NCBI RefSeq assembly: GCF_038070105.1
Contig: NZ_JBBPBZ010000002.1
Span: forward strand, 1,624,001-1,688,000
Source of the DNA: Methylocystis sp. IM3
GTDB taxonomy: Bacteria > Pseudomonadota > Alphaproteobacteria > Rhizobiales > Beijerinckiaceae
Length of the DNA: 64,000 bases
Direction of reading: 5' to 3'
Part shown: positions 8,894 to 19,516 of the stretch, in pieces
Position numbering within the stretch: position 1 is the first letter of the stretch
How the letters are laid out: each line of letters opens with the position of its first letter
Program-made: the position numbers and the translations under genes
The notes under the pieces: model-generated
Told to the model about the DNA's origin: nothing
Database searches by the model: none
What the model saw: the letters and a program-made list of their open reading frames with translations, nothing else

Positions 8894-11800
8894 TTGACCG
8901 ACCAAAGAGGGCGCGAGGATCGCGGGGATCGGCTGGGCTTCGATGCGCGGCCGCCGAGAAACCGTGCGCATGGCTCGTGGCCGGGGAACTCATGGCCGGG
9001 GGGCTCGGGCGATCTTCGCGGCTCGCGATGGCTGCGTGGGCTCGCCTTTGGCGGCATCGCCGCGCTGGCGCTGCTGTGCGTGGCGCTCGGCGTCTTCTTC
9101 GCGATGCTGTCGCAGGGACCGATCAGCCTCACATGGCTCACGCCGCGCATCGTTGCGGCGCTCGACGAGCGTTTCGCCGGTCAATTCGCCTTCCAGCTCC
9201 GCGGCGCGTCTCTCACGAATAGCGATAGCGGGCCGACCCTCTCCGTCGACGACCTCGTCGTGAAGGAGAGTGGGCGCGCCGTCCTCGCGGCGCCGCGCGC
9301 CGTGCTGTCGATCGACTGGCCCTCGCTGCTGCTCGGCCACATTAAGCCGCGCCGCCTCGAGGCGCTGGATCTCGACCTCAGGCTCTCGCTTCAGGCGGAC
9401 GGGACGATGGCCTTTTCGGCTGGCGCCGACCCCCTCACGACGCCGAAAATCGCTCCCCCGGCGGCCTCGGCTGCCCCTGCGCCGGCAATGGCTCCCGAGC
9501 GCGTGGCGCTGCTCAAGACCGGCGCGGCCGCGCTGCGCAGCCTCATGGACTTTGCGACGAGCCCCAACAGCCCGGTGGGAACGCTCGACCGCCTCGGCCT
9601 GCTGCAGGGGCGGCTCACGATCGACGACCGCACGGTCGATCGCGTCATCGTGTACAAGGACGTTGCGATCAGCCTCACCAAGAGCGAAGAGGCCATGCGC
9701 TTCAGCCTTGCCGCGACCGGCCCCTCCGGGCGCTGGACCGCCACGGCGGCCGCCAGGGGCGCGCCCGGCCAATCCCGCTCCTTCGTCGCCCGCGTGCGCG
9801 ACCTGAGGATCGACGAAATCGCGCTGATCGGCGGTTTCCGCACGACAGGCTTCGACACGGACGCGCCGCTCGGCGTGGACATGAGCTTTTCTCTCTCCCG
9901 CGACGACATCGTGCTCGACGCCAAGGGCGCCTTCGAGATCGGCAAGGGTTTCTTCCGTCTCGACGAGCCGGATCACGAGCCGGTGATGATCCAGCGCATC
10001 GCCGGACAGGCGGCCTGGAGTCGGCACGAGCGCAAGGTCGTGATCGCCCCGCTCCAGTTCAAGGCCGGCGGATTCGACATGGCGCTCGCGGGCGAGGCGG
10101 CGCCGCCCGCGGAGTTGCCGCCCGGCGCCGATCCGGGGGCCGACGCCTGGATGATCGCCCTGCGCCTCGTCAAGCCGACGCAGATCACGCCCGAGCGCGC
10201 GGGCGAGATGACGGTTCCGATCGAGGAGGGCCAGCTCGAGGCCCGCCTGATGGCCGGGCAGGGGCGGGTGCTCGCCGACAGATTCGCCTTCTCCGGCCCC
10301 GATCTGCGGGTGGCGGCGACGGGGGCGCTGATCTACCGGGGCGAAACACGGGTTTCCTACACGCTTGATGTCGAGGACACGCAGATCCGCGCGCTCTCAC
10401 GGCTCTGGCCGACGCATGTGGCGGCCGGAGTGCGGACCTGGTTCGTCGATCATGTGCCGGCTGGCGTTATCCGGCGGGCGCATGGGGCCGGCGCCTTCGA
10501 CGACGCCGCGCTCACGGCCATGCGCTACGAGCGCCCCCCGCCGGATGACTCGGTCGAGGTCACGGGCGAAATCGTCAACGCCAGCGTCGTCGAGGTGCTG
10601 CCGGGCATGGCGCCGCTCACCGGGATCGACGGGCGGCTGCGCATCACGGGCCGCACCTCTTCTTTCGACGCGTCCTCCGGCGCGCTCGAACCGGCGCCCG
10701 GCCGCAAGCTCGCAATCGAGCAGGGACGTTTCTCGGTTGCCGACAACGCGCTGCGTCCGACTCCCGCCGTACTCGATCTGAAGGTCGCGGGCAGCGTGGA
10801 GGCCGTGGCGGACGTTCTCGCCATTCCCGCCATCGCGAGCCATGCGTCCATTCCGGTGGACCCCGGAGCCATCAAGGGCCAGATCGACGGCCGGCTGAAG
10901 ATCGACTTCGAGATCGGCGAGAAGGCTCGCGACGAGATGACGACTTTCGCGATCGACGCGACGGCGAGCAATCTCGTCATCGAGCGGCTCATCGGCAAGG
11001 AACGGCTCGAGGGGGCGACGCTGCGGGTCCTTGCAGACCGCTCTGGCCTCCAGGTGAGCGGCGGCGGCCGAATCTATGGCGCGCCGGCCACGCTCGACGT
11101 GAGGCGCGGCTTCGGGGAGACGGGCCCGGCGCAGGCGCAAGTGACCTTCACCTTCGACGACGCGGCGCGCCAGCGCGCGGGCTACGCCATGGGGGGCGTC
11201 GCCGGCCCCGTGTCGGCCGTCGTCAAGACGCCGCTCCCGGTCGAAGATCTCAACGCTCACATCGAGCTCGACTTCACGCGGGCCGTCTTCGACAATCCCA
11301 TCCCCGGCATGACGAAGCCCGCCGGGCGGCCGGCGCGGGCGTCTTTCATGCTCGTGAAGCGTGGCGACGGCATCGCGCTCGACCAGTTCAGCTTCGAGGC
11401 TGGCTCCGCGCAGGCGCAGGGATTGATCGAACTGTCGAAGGAAGGCGCGCTGCGCGGCGCGCGGCTGGCGCCGGTGCGGCTCTCGCCGGGCGACGACATG
11501 CGGCTCGACATTTCGCGCGTCGGAGACGCGATCAAGGTCGTCGCCCGCGGCTCGAACTGGGACGCGCGGCCGATGCTCGGCTCGCTCATTCGCTCGGGGG
11601 CCGACAAGCCGCTCTCGGGCGTCGGGAAAAGCTCGGGCGACGACATCGACCTCGAGTTCAAGTCCCCGATCGTCACCGGCCATGGAAAGCAAATTCTCTC
11701 CAATGTGGATTTCAGGCTTTCGAGCAAAGGGGGGCGGCCGCGCTTCGTGTCGCTCACGGGCTCGTTCGGCCGCGAGCAACTGGCGGTGGCGCTGTCGCGC

Positions 11801-12436
11801 GGCCAGAACAGCAATCCGATGATAGAGATCTCGACCAATGACGCTGGCTCGCTTCTGGCTTTCGTCGATATCTACCGGAAGATGGAAAGCGGCGTGCTGA
11901 ACGCCAATGTCGAGCTCGGCCAGAACGGCGCCGAGGGCATGATTCGCGTCCGCGACTTCTTCCTCAAGGGCGAGCCGACGATTCGCCAGCTGATGGCGCA
12001 GGGCGGCGTGCAGCGCGCGGACGATCGAGGCAACATTCGATTCGATCCCGACTCCGTGCGTATCGGCCGATTGCAGTCGGGCTTCACCTGGTCCGGGGGG
12101 CGCCTCTCGGTGCGCGAAGGCGTGATGTCGGGGCCGGAAATCGGCATGACCTTCGACGGCTTCATCGACTTCCCCCGCGACCGCCTCGACCTCGCGGGCT
12201 CTTATGTGCCGGCCTATGCGCTGAACAGCCTGCTCTCGAACATCCCGGTGCTCGGCTTCGTGATCGCCGGCGGCCAGCACGAGGGCATTTTTGCGCTGAG
12301 CTACAGACTCACGGGATCGCTCTCGTCTCCGGTCGTGAACGTCAACCCGCTTTCGGCCATCGCGCCGGGGATGATCCGCAAGATCATGGGCGTCCTCGAC
12401 GGAACGACCCGGCTGCCGGACAGTGGCCGCCAATAA
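8894..12436 (+). CDS. Large AsmA/YhdP-like envelope protein (DUF3971 type)
   Basis: 1180 residues. A basic cytoplasmic N-terminus of about 45 residues and one transmembrane helix (about 48-72, LRGLAFGGIAALALLCVALG) are followed by a very long beta-rich periplasmic region. Repeated short strands and the C-terminal block (GGRLSVREGVMSGPEIGMTF, then DLAGSYVPAYALNSLLSNIP and GIFALSYRLTGSLSSPVV) match AsmA-like C-terminal and DUF3971 proteins. YhdP/AsmA relatives form bridge-like grooves that move phospholipid between the inner and outer membranes. The start is TTG; no in-frame ATG lies before the membrane helix. The neighbouring tyrS and bcp order is common in Rhizobiales. The exact paralogue cannot be fixed. 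Confidence 0.8.
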   Translation: MTDQRGREDRGDRLGFDARPPRNRAHGSWPGNSWPGGSGDLRGSRWLRGLAFGGIAALALLCVALGVFFAMLSQGPISLTWLTPRIVAALDERFAGQFAFQLRGASLTNSDSGPTLSVDDLVVKESGRAVLAAPRAVLSIDWPSLLLGHIKPRRLEALDLDLRLSLQADGTMAFSAGADPLTTPKIAPPAASAAPAPAMAPERVALLKTGAAALRSLMDFATSPNSPVGTLDRLGLLQGRLTIDDRTVDRVIVYKDVAISLTKSEEAMRFSLAATGPSGRWTATAAARGAPGQSRSFVARVRDLRIDEIALIGGFRTTGFDTDAPLGVDMSFSLSRDDIVLDAKGAFEIGKGFFRLDEPDHEPVMIQRIAGQAAWSRHERKVVIAPLQFKAGGFDMALAGEAAPPAELPPGADPGADAWMIALRLVKPTQITPERAGEMTVPIEEGQLEARLMAGQGRVLADRFAFSGPDLRVAATGALIYRGETRVSYTLDVEDTQIRALSRLWPTHVAAGVRTWFVDHVPAGVIRRAHGAGAFDDAALTAMRYERPPPDDSVEVTGEIVNASVVEVLPGMAPLTGIDGRLRITGRTSSFDASSGALEPAPGRKLAIEQGRFSVADNALRPTPAVLDLKVAGSVEAVADVLAIPAIASHASIPVDPGAIKGQIDGRLKIDFEIGEKARDEMTTFAIDATASNLVIERLIGKERLEGATLRVLADRSGLQVSGGGRIYGAPATLDVRRGFGETGPAQAQVTFTFDDAARQRAGYAMGGVAGPVSAVVKTPLPVEDLNAHIELDFTRAVFDNPIPGMTKPAGRPARASFMLVKRGDGIALDQFSFEAGSAQAQGLIELSKEGALRGARLAPVRLSPGDDMRLDISRVGDAIKVVARGSNWDARPMLGSLIRSGADKPLSGVGKSSGDDIDLEFKSPIVTGHGKQILSNVDFRLSSKGGRPRFVSLTGSFGREQLAVALSRGQNSNPMIEISTNDAGSLLAFVDIYRKMESGVLNANVELGQNGAEGMIRVRDFFLKGEPTIRQLMAQGGVQRADDRGNIRFDPDSVRIGRLQSGFTWSGGRLSVREGVMSGPEIGMTFDGFIDFPRDRLDLAGSYVPAYALNSLLSNIPVLGFVIAGGQHEGIFALSYRLTGSLSSPVVNVNPLSAIAPGMIRKIMGVLDGTTRLPDSGRQ

Positions 12437-12538
12437 AGCTCTGGCAAAGCCGTTGTAACGGCTCCGCTTTTATTTCTGTGGACTCTATGATTTCCTTTTC
12501 GGCGTTGATCAGAATTATTCACCGCCAAGATATAGATC

Positions 12539-14236
12539 ATGAACTTTACTGTTTATCATGCTGGGGTCGATGCGGTTTCCCGTCTCGTCCGAGCTCCGGG
12601 CGGCTCTCTGGAGGTCTTGCGGGCGAGTCCGTCCGACCCCTACAAAATCTCCCGCGCCTATACGCTGCTCCATCGCCTCGCCTGCGCCGCGCCGCCGGCC
12701 CTGCGTGAGCGCCTCGCGGAAAAATGGCTGCGCCGCCCGGAGGCGCCGGGCCCGGCGGCCGAGCATGTCCTGCAATATGCGATCGGCGCGCAGCTCGCCG
12801 GGGCGGATCGCGACAAGACGGCCGTGGTCGCCAAAGGGGCGGACAATTTCTATCGCCGCCAGTATCGCCAATATCTCAACCCGACCATGGGCGTTTTCGC
12901 CCAGACGGCGACGCTCGCCATTCTCGGAGCCGGGTCCAGGCCACGCGGCGGCTTGTGGGGGCGGCGGCGCGAGGTGGTCATGGCGGCGTCGGAATCAATC
13001 CACGGCGCGGGGCCAATCCTCGTTCTGGACCACCAGACGGTCGCGACGCCGCTCTTCCTGCCGAGGCTTGGTCAGGCTGGCGAACAGGCGCGGCTCGAAC
13101 GCTGGCTTTCCGGGCGCGGCCCGGCGCCTGCCTCTTACCGGCGCCTGATGGCCGGGGAGGCGATGCGCAGCGCCGAAAGCCGCGTTCGCGCCCGGCGGCG
13201 CGGCGCACTCGGCGCTTCGCTCGAGGTGGCGCAGGCGGCGCTGGAGAGCGGCAAACTCGCCATTCTCGCGCTCCACCCTTACGACCCGGACGCGATGGGG
13301 CTGCATGTCACGCTCTTTGGCGTCGAGGCGCTCACGCCCGACGAGCTCCTCCATGACTATGCGCTGGCGGCGGACGAACTCGAACCCTGGCGCCGGGCCG
13401 CGGACCGAATGAACGCCGAGCTCCGCTTTCTCGTCGGCGGCGTCGAGGAAGCCTTTACGCAGTGTTCGCAAAATCTCTTCGTCAAGCGCCCGGCCGCGCC
13501 GGCGCCCGCGCGCGCCGCCTGGCCGCACGCCTGGTCGCCGAGCCTGCCGCTCGACCTGCTGGTCGGGGCGCAATTCGAAATCTTCCAGGCGACGGTTTCG
13601 GCGTCTGGCCTGCCGGGCGTTTCGCCGCGCAACGGCGACATCGGCCTCGCCGGCTTCGTGGCTCAGAAGGGCAGGCGGACCTTTGTGCTCATCCCCTATT
13701 TTACCGGCAACGCCGTGCATGGGCATGCGGCGAAGCTCTGGTCCAATCCGCACTCCGCCTTGCTGATTTACGACGATCACACCACGCGCTCGGCGACGAC
13801 GCTTTATGGGCCGACGCGAGTCGTCTCCCATGACCGGGTCGAAAGACAGTTCCCGCTGGTCGCGGCGCGGATCGCCAGCCGCAGGCGCCGAAATGGCGCG
13901 CCGGCGGATACGGCGGAATATTGGTTCATCCAGCAGGTGACCGAGGTCCGCGTTCAGGACGAGCCGGTGGTCCTGAACCATCTCGATCCGGCGCGTCCGA
14001 CCTGCACGATTCACGCCGCCGGCCCCGCCCATCACGGCAAGAAGCCCGCCTATTTCGCGGCGGAATCGGCGGCCCCCTATGACATGGCGTGGCAGCACGA
14101 GCGCGAGGCGGAGGGCCGCCCACGCGATCCCTCGGGCGTGTCGCGCCGGTATTGGCAGTGGGAGTCCGGCCCGGCGCTGGAGGCGCGGCGGGTGCATCTT
14201 GACGGCGTCGGAGCCACGCCGGCGAAGGCGTCTTAA
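12539..14236 (+). CDS. Unrecognised 565-residue protein, possible split-barrel C-terminal domain
   Basis: I do not recognise this as a named family. No signal peptide or convincing membrane helix is visible. The first about 330 residues are helical and Arg/Ala-rich with a central [32 protein letters not shown] segment. Residues about 345-470 contain [37 protein letters not shown] and LYGPTRVVS, a spacing that recalls the FMN-binding split barrel of pyridoxamine-phosphate-oxidase-like proteins (substrate strand, N-P turn, tG-x-x-x-V strand). That similarity is inference only. The gene stands between the AsmA-like gene and convergent tyrS, whose stop codon overlaps its own. Confidence 0.7.
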   Translation: MNFTVYHAGVDAVSRLVRAPGGSLEVLRASPSDPYKISRAYTLLHRLACAAPPALRERLAEKWLRRPEAPGPAAEHVLQYAIGAQLAGADRDKTAVVAKGADNFYRRQYRQYLNPTMGVFAQTATLAILGAGSRPRGGLWGRRREVVMAASESIHGAGPILVLDHQTVATPLFLPRLGQAGEQARLERWLSGRGPAPASYRRLMAGEAMRSAESRVRARRRGALGASLEVAQAALESGKLAILALHPYDPDAMGLHVTLFGVEALTPDELLHDYALAADELEPWRRAADRMNAELRFLVGGVEEAFTQCSQNLFVKRPAAPAPARAAWPHAWSPSLPLDLLVGAQFEIFQATVSASGLPGVSPRNGDIGLAGFVAQKGRRTFVLIPYFTGNAVHGHAAKLWSNPHSALLIYDDHTTRSATTLYGPTRVVSHDRVERQFPLVAARIASRRRRNGAPADTAEYWFIQQVTEVRVQDEPVVLNHLDPARPTCTIHAAGPAHHGKKPAYFAAESAAPYDMAWQHEREAEGRPRDPSGVSRRYWQWESGPALEARRVHLDGVGATPAKAS

Positions 14237-15495
14237 CAGCGCTCCAGCAGGACGTGCTTCTTCTTGCCGAGGGAAAGTTTCGCGACGCCGTCCTTCTCGA
14301 AGTCCTTTTCGGAGAGAGTCCCGCGCTCGTCCGTCACCACGGCGTCGTTGACGCGCAGGCCGCCGCCCTTGATCTGGCGGCGCGCTTCGCCCGTCGAGGC
14401 GACGAGCCCCGCCTTGACGAAGGCCGACAGCACGCCGAGGCCGGCGGCGATCTCCTCGGCGGAAATGGCGACCTTTGGCAAGGACAGCGCCAGGGCGCCC
14501 TCCTCGAAGGTCGCCCGCGCCGTCTCGGCGGCCTGTTCAGCGGCGTCGCGGCCATGGACCAGCGCCGTCGCCTCGGTGGCGAGGGTCTTCTTCGCCTCGT
14601 TGATTTCCGCGCCCTGAAGCGCCGCAAGCCGCGCGATCTCCTCCATCGGGAGGAAGGTGAAGAGCTTCAGGAAGCGGGCGACGTCGGCGTCCTCGGTGTT
14701 GCGCCAATATTGCCAGTAATCATAGGGCGACAGCATCTCGGCGTTGAGCCAGACCGCGCCCGCCGCCGTCTTGCCCATCTTGGCGCCCGAGGCGGTGGTC
14801 AGAAGCGGCGAGGTCAGGGCGTAGAGCTGCGGCGTTCCCATGCGCCGCCCGAGGTCGAGACCGGTGACGATATTGCCCCACTGGTCGGAGCCGCCCATTT
14901 GCAGCAGCGCGCCGTGGCGCCGGTTCACCTCGACGAAATCGTAAGCCTGCAGGCACATATAGTTGAATTCGATGAAGGAGAGTTCGTGCTCGCGCTCGAG
15001 CCTCAGCTTTACGGAGTCCATGGTGAGCATGCGGTTGACCGAGAAGTGCCGGCCCACGTCGCGCAGGAACTCGATGTAGTTCAGCCCCGCGAGCCATTCG
15101 GCGTTGTCGAGCATCAGCGCGTCGGCGGGGCCGTCGCCGAAGGTCAGAAACCGCTCGAAGACGCGGCGGATCGAGGCCTTGTTCGAGTCGATCTGCTCGA
15201 CCGTCAGCAGCTTGCGGCTCTCGTCCTTTCCGGAAGGATCGCCGACGCGGGTGGTGCCGCCACCCATGAGCGGCAGCGCCCGTCCGCCCGTCCGCTGAAG
15301 CCAGGCGAGCATCATGATCGGCAGCAGCGAGCCGACATGCAGCGAGGGGGCCGTGCAGTCGAAGCCGATATAGGCGGCGAGCCCGCCGGCGGCGGCCTTT
15401 TCGTCGAGCCCGGCGAAGTCCGAACACTGGTGAACGAAGCCGCGCTGCATGAGCACGCGCAAAAAGTCGGATTTGGGGGAGAAATCGTCGGCCAT
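14233..15495 (-). CDS. tyrS: Tyrosyl-tRNA synthetase
   Basis: 420-residue class I synthetase charging tRNA-Tyr. [17 protein letters not shown] (residues 42-58) carries the HIGH-type motif as [16 protein letters not shown] (201-212) binds tyrosyl-adenylate, and KMGKT (239-243) is the KMSKS-type loop. The C-terminus has an S4-like RNA-binding domain ([16 protein letters not shown]). The ATG at 15495 is chosen because the frame upstream to 15624 codes for Pro/Arg-rich sequence unlike the family. The 3' end overlaps the convergent unknown gene by 4 bp. Confidence 0.96.
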   Translation of the reverse strand: MADDFSPKSDFLRVLMQRGFVHQCSDFAGLDEKAAAGGLAAYIGFDCTAPSLHVGSLLPIMMLAWLQRTGGRALPLMGGGTTRVGDPSGKDESRKLLTVEQIDSNKASIRRVFERFLTFGDGPADALMLDNAEWLAGLNYIEFLRDVGRHFSVNRMLTMDSVKLRLEREHELSFIEFNYMCLQAYDFVEVNRRHGALLQMGGSDQWGNIVTGLDLGRRMGTPQLYALTSPLLTTASGAKMGKTAAGAVWLNAEMLSPYDYWQYWRNTEDADVARFLKLFTFLPMEEIARLAALQGAEINEAKKTLATEATALVHGRDAAEQAAETARATFEEGALALSLPKVAISAEEIAAGLGVLSAFVKAGLVASTGEARRQIKGGGLRVNDAVVTDERGTLSEKDFEKDGVAKLSLGKKKHVLLERC

Positions 15496-15638
15496 GGGGC
15501 AGGGTGATAGGGGCTCGAAAGCCTGTGCGCAAGACGGCGCGCCGGTTCGATGAGGCTCAGGGTTCCGCTCCGTGCCGGCATTTGGTAGAAGCCGGACGTC
15601 CGCCGGCGGCTTGCCCCGACGCAACCTCAGAGTCCTGA

Positions 15639-17156
15639 ATGCTGTTCTACGAACCGCTGTTCCTGTTCATATTTGGACCGGCGGTTTATCTCGCCTACGT
15701 CCTGCTTGGCGCGCGGCCCCATATGCGCGCGCTACTGCTGCTCGTCGCCAGCATCATCTTCTACAGCTGGCGGGAGCCGGCTTTTATTTTCGTAGTCTTC
15801 GCCTCGGTCGCGATGGATCTCTACGTGGCGCGGCGGATCTCTATGCTCAAGGCCCGCGCCGCGCCGCAACCCGCCGCAGGATTTGTCGCCGCGCAGGCGC
15901 GCGGCGCGGGCGATCTGGCCGTTCACGACGCGGCGAGCGGGGAAAAAGGCGCGCAGGAGGCGGCCCGGCGCTGGCTCGCCTTTGGCGTCGCGGCCAATGT
16001 GGCCATTCTCGTCTACTACAAATACACGGGCTTTCTCGCGCTCAACCTCGACGCGCTGTTGCGCGCGCTGACCCTGCCAGGGCTCAACATTCCGGCGATT
16101 GCTCTGCCCATCGGCGTCAGTTTCATCGTCTTCGAGAAGATCACTTATCTCGTGGACGTCTATCGCGGCGTGACGGCGCCGGCGCGGGGGCCGCTGCTTT
16201 ATGCGCTTTACGTCTTCTTCTTCCCCAAGCTGCTCGCCGGGCCGATCATCAAATATCACGACATCGTGGGGCAGTTCGAAGCCTGTCCGCGCGCTGGCAT
16301 GGACGATTTCGTCAACGGCTTTTCGCGCTTCATGCTAGGGGTCGTCAAAAAGGTCCTGATCGCCGATGTGATGGCGAGCGGCGCGGACGCCCTCTTCGCC
16401 CGCGACGCGGCGTCTCTCGGCTTCGCCGGCGCCTGGATGGGCGTCGCTTTCTTCACGCTGCAAATCTATTTCGATTTTTCGAGCTATTCGGACATGGCGA
16501 TCGGACTCGCGCGCATGTTCGGCTTCCGCCTGCTCGAGAATTTCAACATGCCCTACATCGCCACCAGCGTCACCGATTTCTGGCGGCGCTGGCACATGTC
16601 GCTCACGGGCTGGATTCGCGAGTATCTCTATTTTCCGCTGGGCGGAAACCGGAAGGGCGAAGTTCGCACCTATCTCAATCTGTGGATCTGCTTTCTCGCG
16701 TCGGGCGTCTGGCACGGGGCCGCCTGGCCCTTTGTCTTCTGGGGCGTTTACAACGGCGCCTTTCTCGTTCTCGACCGGCTGTTCCTGCTCGACCGACTGA
16801 AGCGACTGCCGGACTGGCTCGCAAATATCGTGACCCTGCTCGTCGTCATGGTCGGGTGGGCGGTGTTTCGCGCCGCGTCGATGGCGCAGGCGAGCGCTTT
16901 CCTGTCCGTCATGATGCGCCCCTGGGCCGCGGGCGACGCGGCCGTCGTGGCCCCTCCGCAAGTCGTCGCGATGGCGTTCGTCGCGGGCGGCGTCTGCATC
17001 TTGCAGCGCCTCGGCGTGGAGAAGGGGATCGACTGGCTGGCGCTCGCGCGTCGCCACGCCTTCCTCGCCAACAGCGCGCTGGCGCTGCTCTTTCTGGCGG
17101 CGCTGGCCAAGGGGCTGGCCGAGCCCTTCAAGCCCTTCATCTACTTCCGGTTCTAG
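15639..17156 (+). CDS. MBOAT family O-acyltransferase (AlgI-like)
   Basis: 505-residue polytopic membrane protein of the membrane-bound O-acyltransferase family. It opens with [20 protein letters not shown], typical of AlgI-like proteins. The hallmark segments are present: [24 protein letters not shown] with His319, and [15 protein letters not shown] with the likely catalytic His359. AlgI-type enzymes pass acetyl from a cytoplasmic donor across the inner membrane to a periplasmic SGNH partner that esterifies a polysaccharide. The next gene, 3 bp downstream, encodes such a partner. No polysaccharide polymerase gene is nearby, so the acceptor is unknown. Confidence 0.9.
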   Translation: MLFYEPLFLFIFGPAVYLAYVLLGARPHMRALLLLVASIIFYSWREPAFIFVVFASVAMDLYVARRISMLKARAAPQPAAGFVAAQARGAGDLAVHDAASGEKGAQEAARRWLAFGVAANVAILVYYKYTGFLALNLDALLRALTLPGLNIPAIALPIGVSFIVFEKITYLVDVYRGVTAPARGPLLYALYVFFFPKLLAGPIIKYHDIVGQFEACPRAGMDDFVNGFSRFMLGVVKKVLIADVMASGADALFARDAASLGFAGAWMGVAFFTLQIYFDFSSYSDMAIGLARMFGFRLLENFNMPYIATSVTDFWRRWHMSLTGWIREYLYFPLGGNRKGEVRTYLNLWICFLASGVWHGAAWPFVFWGVYNGAFLVLDRLFLLDRLKRLPDWLANIVTLLVVMVGWAVFRAASMAQASAFLSVMMRPWAAGDAAVVAPPQVVAMAFVAGGVCILQRLGVEKGIDWLALARRHAFLANSALALLFLAALAKGLAEPFKPFIYFRF

Positions 17157-17159
17157 GCC

Positions 17160-18380
17160 ATGACGCGCGCCCGCCTTCTCTATGTCCAACGCCTGCCGAT
17201 TCTCGGCTGTGCAGGTTTTCTCTTCGCGCTGCTGCTGGTCAACGCCTGGAATCTCGCCGTCTCGACCGACTGGCCGAAGCTGCGCATTCGAAGCTCCCAG
17301 CCTCTATGGGGCGTCGTCCCGCCGCAGCCGGCGCCCTGGAGCGTCAGCGCCTTTCTGGCGGGCGAGACGCAGAAGGCCGTCTCGTCGTCCGTTGGCCAAC
17401 TCCAGCCGGTGTTTCCCCTGGCGGTGCGGATCAGAAACCAGTTTCTCTTTTCCGTCCTCGGCGTTTCGGGGGCGCCCGATATCGTCATCGGGCGCGAGCG
17501 GCATCTCTTCGAAAAATACTACATCGACGAGTTCTGCGCGCGCGGGGCTGCGCCCGATCCGGCCGCCGTTGACGCCTGGGCGTCGCGGATTCGGGGCATA
17601 CAGGACGCCGCCGGGGCGAAAGGGAAGGCGTTCGTCTATCTAATTTCGCCGTCGAAAGCGCCTTTGTACAGCCGCTATCTTCCCGAGAAGATCAGTTGCC
17701 CCGCTCTGGCGCGCGGTTCGACCGACAAGCTCGCGCCCTATCTCGCGGCGCTCGATGCGCGCGGCGTCGCCTATATCGACGGGGCGTCTCTCTCGCGGGC
17801 GGCTGCGCCGGATTATGCGATCGACCTCTTTCCGCCCGGCGGCACGCATTGGAATGTGCTCGGCGCGGCGATTGCGACACGCGCATTCACGCAGCGGCTG
17901 AACGAGGGCAAGGCCACGGCGCTTCCCGCCTACGATTTCGACTGGCGGAAGCGCGACGAGGCGGCGGGCGCCGACATCGATCTGCTCAGGCTCCTCAATC
18001 TCCTGTGGTCGGACTGGCGTTATCCTTCGGCGGCCGTCACCGGCAGGAGCGCCCGCGCTTGCGATAAGCCGCCCCGGCTCTTCGCCGTCGGCGGCAGCTT
18101 TCTCATCGAGGCGCTCATCGATCTGGCGGACGCCCCCTGCGGAGCGCAGATCGACTATTGGCATTACATGAAGGGCGCGCGGCCGGGAGAATCGCTGCGC
18201 TGGAGACGCCTTGCGAACCGTGCCGAGGATTTCAACCAGCCGATCGACGACACGATCGCGAAGGACAGCGAATTCCAGCGCGGTTTCGCCGCCTCCGAGG
18301 TCGTTCTGCTCGAAGAGAACGAGGCGGTGATCGGCGAGATGGGCCAGGTTCCGGACCTGCTGGCCGCCGCGACGCGATGA
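17160..18380 (+). CDS. AlgX/AlgJ-like SGNH O-acetyltransferase
   Basis: 406 residues, with a single N-terminal membrane anchor (LPILGCAGFLFALLLVNAW, about residues 12-30) and a periplasmic SGNH-hydrolase-like domain. VIGRERHLFEKYYIDEFC resembles the WLFL-type start of AlgX/AlgJ domains, and GGTHWNVLGAAIA around His230 is the catalytic D/T-x-H-W element. Members attach O-acetyl groups to exopolysaccharides such as alginate, working with the MBOAT protein encoded immediately upstream (3-bp gap). The stop codon abuts that of the convergent ecsC-like gene with no gap. The polysaccharide modified cannot be deduced. Confidence 0.82.
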   Translation: MTRARLLYVQRLPILGCAGFLFALLLVNAWNLAVSTDWPKLRIRSSQPLWGVVPPQPAPWSVSAFLAGETQKAVSSSVGQLQPVFPLAVRIRNQFLFSVLGVSGAPDIVIGRERHLFEKYYIDEFCARGAAPDPAAVDAWASRIRGIQDAAGAKGKAFVYLISPSKAPLYSRYLPEKISCPALARGSTDKLAPYLAALDARGVAYIDGASLSRAAAPDYAIDLFPPGGTHWNVLGAAIATRAFTQRLNEGKATALPAYDFDWRKRDEAAGADIDLLRLLNLLWSDWRYPSAAVTGRSARACDKPPRLFAVGGSFLIEALIDLADAPCGAQIDYWHYMKGARPGESLRWRRLANRAEDFNQPIDDTIAKDSEFQRGFAASEVVLLEENEAVIGEMGQVPDLLAAATR

Positions 18381-19223
18381 TCAGGCCCCCGCCGGGGCCT
18401 CCCAATAGCCTTCCTCGCGGGCGATTCGTGCATATTCCGCGCGCACCATCACGGGATCATAGACCCGTTCCAGCCGGCGCATGGTGAAATGCCCACGCGC
18501 CAGCGTCTGAAAATGCTCGGTGAAGGCCAGATTGATCGCCGCGCCGCTCAAGGCGCCCACAACCGGAGCCGCCTGCGCCGCCGCTTTCTGCGAGACGACC
18601 ATGCCGAAGCGCGAAGAAAGCTGGCTCAGGAAGCGCGCCAGCGCGGGCGCGCTCTCCTGCGCCATGCCGCGCGCGGCGACGAAGCGCGCGGCGTCGCTCA
18701 CGGATTTCGCCAGCAGGCCGCGAATGGCGAGATAGCCGCCCTCGAGCACATTGTCTCCCGCGTGCCCGCCCAGCGCGAAGACCTCGAGGCAGGCGAGACC
18801 CGTCTCAGGCTCGCGCAGGTTCTCGCCCTCGTTGCGGGCGATGTCGGCGATCGAGCGCAGCATGATCGTCGTCGACAGCGGCAGTTCGATGGGCAGGCCG
18901 GCAAGCCCGACGGCGCCGCCCACGCCGCCGGCGAAGGCCGCAAGACGGCGATGGAAGCGGGTCGTATCGCCCCTGGGCGCGCCTTCGAGACTGGACAGCG
19001 CGACATTGAGGGCGACCGAGAGCGCCCGTTGCGCGGCGTTCAGCGCCGCCTGATGGAGCTCCGGGGGCAGGGACTGGCCGAACAGCCCCACCTGCCGCCC
19101 TGTGAGGCGCGCGATCCGGCTGGCGAAACTCTGCCTCTCCAGCGCCGCCACAGCGGCCCGGAGCGATTCTCGGTCCGAGCCGGAGAGGCCCGCCTGATAC
19201 AAAACAGGAAGTTTTGCGCTCAT
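18381..19223 (-). CDS. EcsC family protein
   Basis: 280 residues from ATG 19223; the longer open frame to 19385 adds unconserved Arg/Ala-rich sequence and is not used. The family core is visible: a helical part, then GGVGGAVGLAGLPIELPLSTTIMLRSIADIARNEGENL (a hydrophobic patch), LACLEVFALGGHAGD, and GMVVSQKAAAQAAPVVGALSGAAINLAFTEHF near the end. EcsC is known from the Bacillus ecs operon, but its biochemical role is not established; many members carry membrane-associating helices. It stands alone here, tail-to-tail with the acetyltransferase gene. Confidence 0.85.
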   Translation of the reverse strand: MSAKLPVLYQAGLSGSDRESLRAAVAALERQSFASRIARLTGRQVGLFGQSLPPELHQAALNAAQRALSVALNVALSSLEGAPRGDTTRFHRRLAAFAGGVGGAVGLAGLPIELPLSTTIMLRSIADIARNEGENLREPETGLACLEVFALGGHAGDNVLEGGYLAIRGLLAKSVSDAARFVAARGMAQESAPALARFLSQLSSRFGMVVSQKAAAQAAPVVGALSGAAINLAFTEHFQTLARGHFTMRRLERVYDPVMVRAEYARIAREEGYWEAPAGA

Positions 19224-19516
19224 GAGTCTCCTCTCCCCGCCGCGTCCGAGTGCCGCATTGTAAGGCGCGCCAAGGACGCTCCGACAAGATCGGTTATTGG
19301 CGGCCTCTCGGCAAGAGCTTGGGCAAGCTGGCGATTCTCGAGGTTCCGCCGCGCCGCGACGTGCGCGGGCGCAAGGCAAGCGCATTCTTCGCGGGCTAAC
19401 ACTGTAGCGATCTCGTTGGATGTCCTATAAGGGCGTCCCATGCGTCGCAGTTTCAGATTCACCTGCGATCGCGAAAAGGGCCCTTGAGCCCGAAGGGAAA
19501 AAGAGGAGGAGTTTCA

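Noticed and set aside
10397..12433. 678-codon open frame on the minus strand
   Set aside because: It mirrors the AsmA-like gene, is rich in Arg, His and Ala and has no domain; typical antisense shadow in GC-rich DNA.
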